Below, piece by piece: positions 30,855 through 31,735 of a DNA stretch of 31,735 nucleotides. The notes beneath the pieces were generated by a model that saw nothing but the letters and a program-made list of their open reading frames with translations, did no database searches and was not told where the DNA came from. This stretch comes from CANJXF01 sp043775015 (lineage in GTDB: Bacteria > Verrucomicrobiota > Verrucomicrobiia > Limisphaerales > CANJXF01), in contig JAYVSV010000083.1 of NCBI GenBank assembly GCA_043775015.1, positions 1 through 31,735 on the forward strand. Reading direction: 5' to 3'. Numbering within the stretch: position 1 is the stretch's first letter; the number at the start of each line of letters is the position of its first letter. Both the position numbers and the translations under genes were made by a program.

Positions 30855-31735
30855 TTGCCTGCACCCGCCGCCAAGTCGTCTCCCGTCATGCTCGTTTTCG
30901 GCGACGACGACCTCGCCGTGAAGCAGCGCGCGAAGGAGATTTACACCAAGTGGTCCGAGGAACTTGCGGCATGGATCGCGAAATCATCGACGCCACTGCC
31001 GGCAATTCCGCCGATTCGCTCAAGTCGCTCGCCAAACTCCGTGAGGCGATGCAGACGCTCCCGTTCTTCGGCGGCGGCAAAGCCATCTGGCTGCGCGACT
31101 GCAATTTTCTTGTCGAAGACCGGATTCTCGCCGCTGCCGCCGTCACCGAAACGCTCGGCGAAATCGCCGACGAGTTAAAAAACTTTCCGTGGCAAAATGT
31201 CCGCCTGCTCATCAGCGCACCGCGAGTGGACAAGCGCAAAGTTTTCTACAAAGCCATCGAGAAACTCGGTGCAGTGGAAACGTTCAAGGGGCTTTCCATC
31301 GACGACAAAGATTGGGCGTCGCAAGCCGAATTGCTCGCCACGCGCGAAATCCGTGCGCGCAAAAAGGAGATTTCCGACGAAGCGCTCGCGGAATTTGTCT
31401 CGCGCATCGGTCCTAATTCCCGGCTGCTGGTGAATGAGGTCGAGAAACTGTGCGTGTTCACCGGCGAGCGCGCCGACATTGAGTTGGCTGACGTGCAGGC
31501 CGTTTCCTTGCAAAACAAAACCGCCCGCGCCTTCGCGCTCGGCGACGCGCTCGGCGACCGCCAGTTGCCCAAGCTCCTGAAATGCCTCGACGAAGAGCTG
31601 TGGGAAATCCGCGCAAAAATCGATAAGGACAAATCCGAAATTGGTTTGCTCTACGGCCTCATCTCGAAAGTCCGCGTGATGATTCTGCTCAAGGAGATGA
31701 TCCGCGAAGGCTGGCTCAAGTCCGGTGCGAGTTAC
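30855..31735 (+). CDS. holA: DNA polymerase III delta subunit HolA, frameshifted and cut by the window edge
   Basis: From TTG 30855 the sequence PAPAAKSSPVMLVFGDDDLA, then VKQRAKEIYTKWSEEL, is the N-terminus of HolA, the clamp-loader subunit that opens the sliding clamp. At about 30963 the frame shifts. The -1 frame continues MDREIIDATAGNSADSLKSL, then AKLREAMQTLPFFGGGKAIW and on without a stop to the window end, including GADIELADVQAV-like and LFALGDALGDRQLP-like AAA-fold segments typical of HolA. Missing one G of a GG pair (cttg-cggc for cttggcggc) explains the shift. Because holA is normally essential, sequencing error is the simplest explanation. Codon use is uniform on both sides. Confidence 0.7.

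Overview
The window looks like a chromosomal segment of a Gram-negative bacterium, most likely a verrucomicrobial (PVC-group) lineage close to the Pedosphaera/Limisphaerales type. Evidence for this is lipid A genes with a fused LpxC-FabZ, large families of dispersed repeats of the 'accacggatgg...' and 'tacaaagattccgctccg...' kinds, a GHSRGG-type hydrolase remnant, and a ceramidase-like protein. The taxon is inferred from gene style and repeats, not from a marker phylogeny.

Layout. 1-2327: lipid A genes lpxC-fabZ and lpxA. 2377-4740: accessory DNA with a frameshifted small gene, a truncated exported hydrolase, and a cluster of toxin-antitoxin-like genes on the minus strand. 4786-6547: metF and a PHP-type histidinol phosphatase, both minus. 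6686-8074: gltX, divergent from the phosphatase. 8114-10476: accessory DNA with a small hypothetical gene, a second diverged gltX 3' end, dispersed repeats, a dead ATP-dependent DNA ligase, tRNA-Phe and a MazEF-type pair. 10517-12805: an XRE regulator divergent from a three-gene cluster (zinc-ribbon membrane protein, TPR lipoprotein, exported ankyrin protein). 12978-17372: ilvD remnant, xerC/D-type recombinase and topoisomerase III (minus). 17554-20491: YebC-family regulator and an ABC-F ATPase. 20502-22345: a small membrane protein and gene fragments (quinoprotein, SUKH protein, DUF5009 acyltransferase) with repeats. 22632-25574: a diaminopentanoate-dehydrogenase-like oxidoreductase and transketolase. 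25860-30151: fatty acid desaturase, GltS glutamate transporter and a ceramidase-like protein. 30214-31735: tRNA-Glu, a bifunctional-nuclease-family protein and the start of holA.

Themes. (1) Accessory genes sit just after the 3' ends of housekeeping genes, and in two cases (gltX, metF) a diverged extra copy of that 3' end lies on the far side of the insert, suggesting additive recombination anchored in the gene end. (2) Short palindromic elements are inserted in frame in gltX and in the ilvD remnant. (3) At least six coding regions, including the normally essential holA, are broken by what look like single-base homopolymer contractions. This raises the possibility of sequencing error, or slippage at the A7 run in the mazE-like gene. 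(4) The best candidate for an undescribed functional unit is the XRE / zinc-ribbon / TPR / ankyrin cluster at 10517-12805. No CRISPR array, complete transposase or prophage module was seen.
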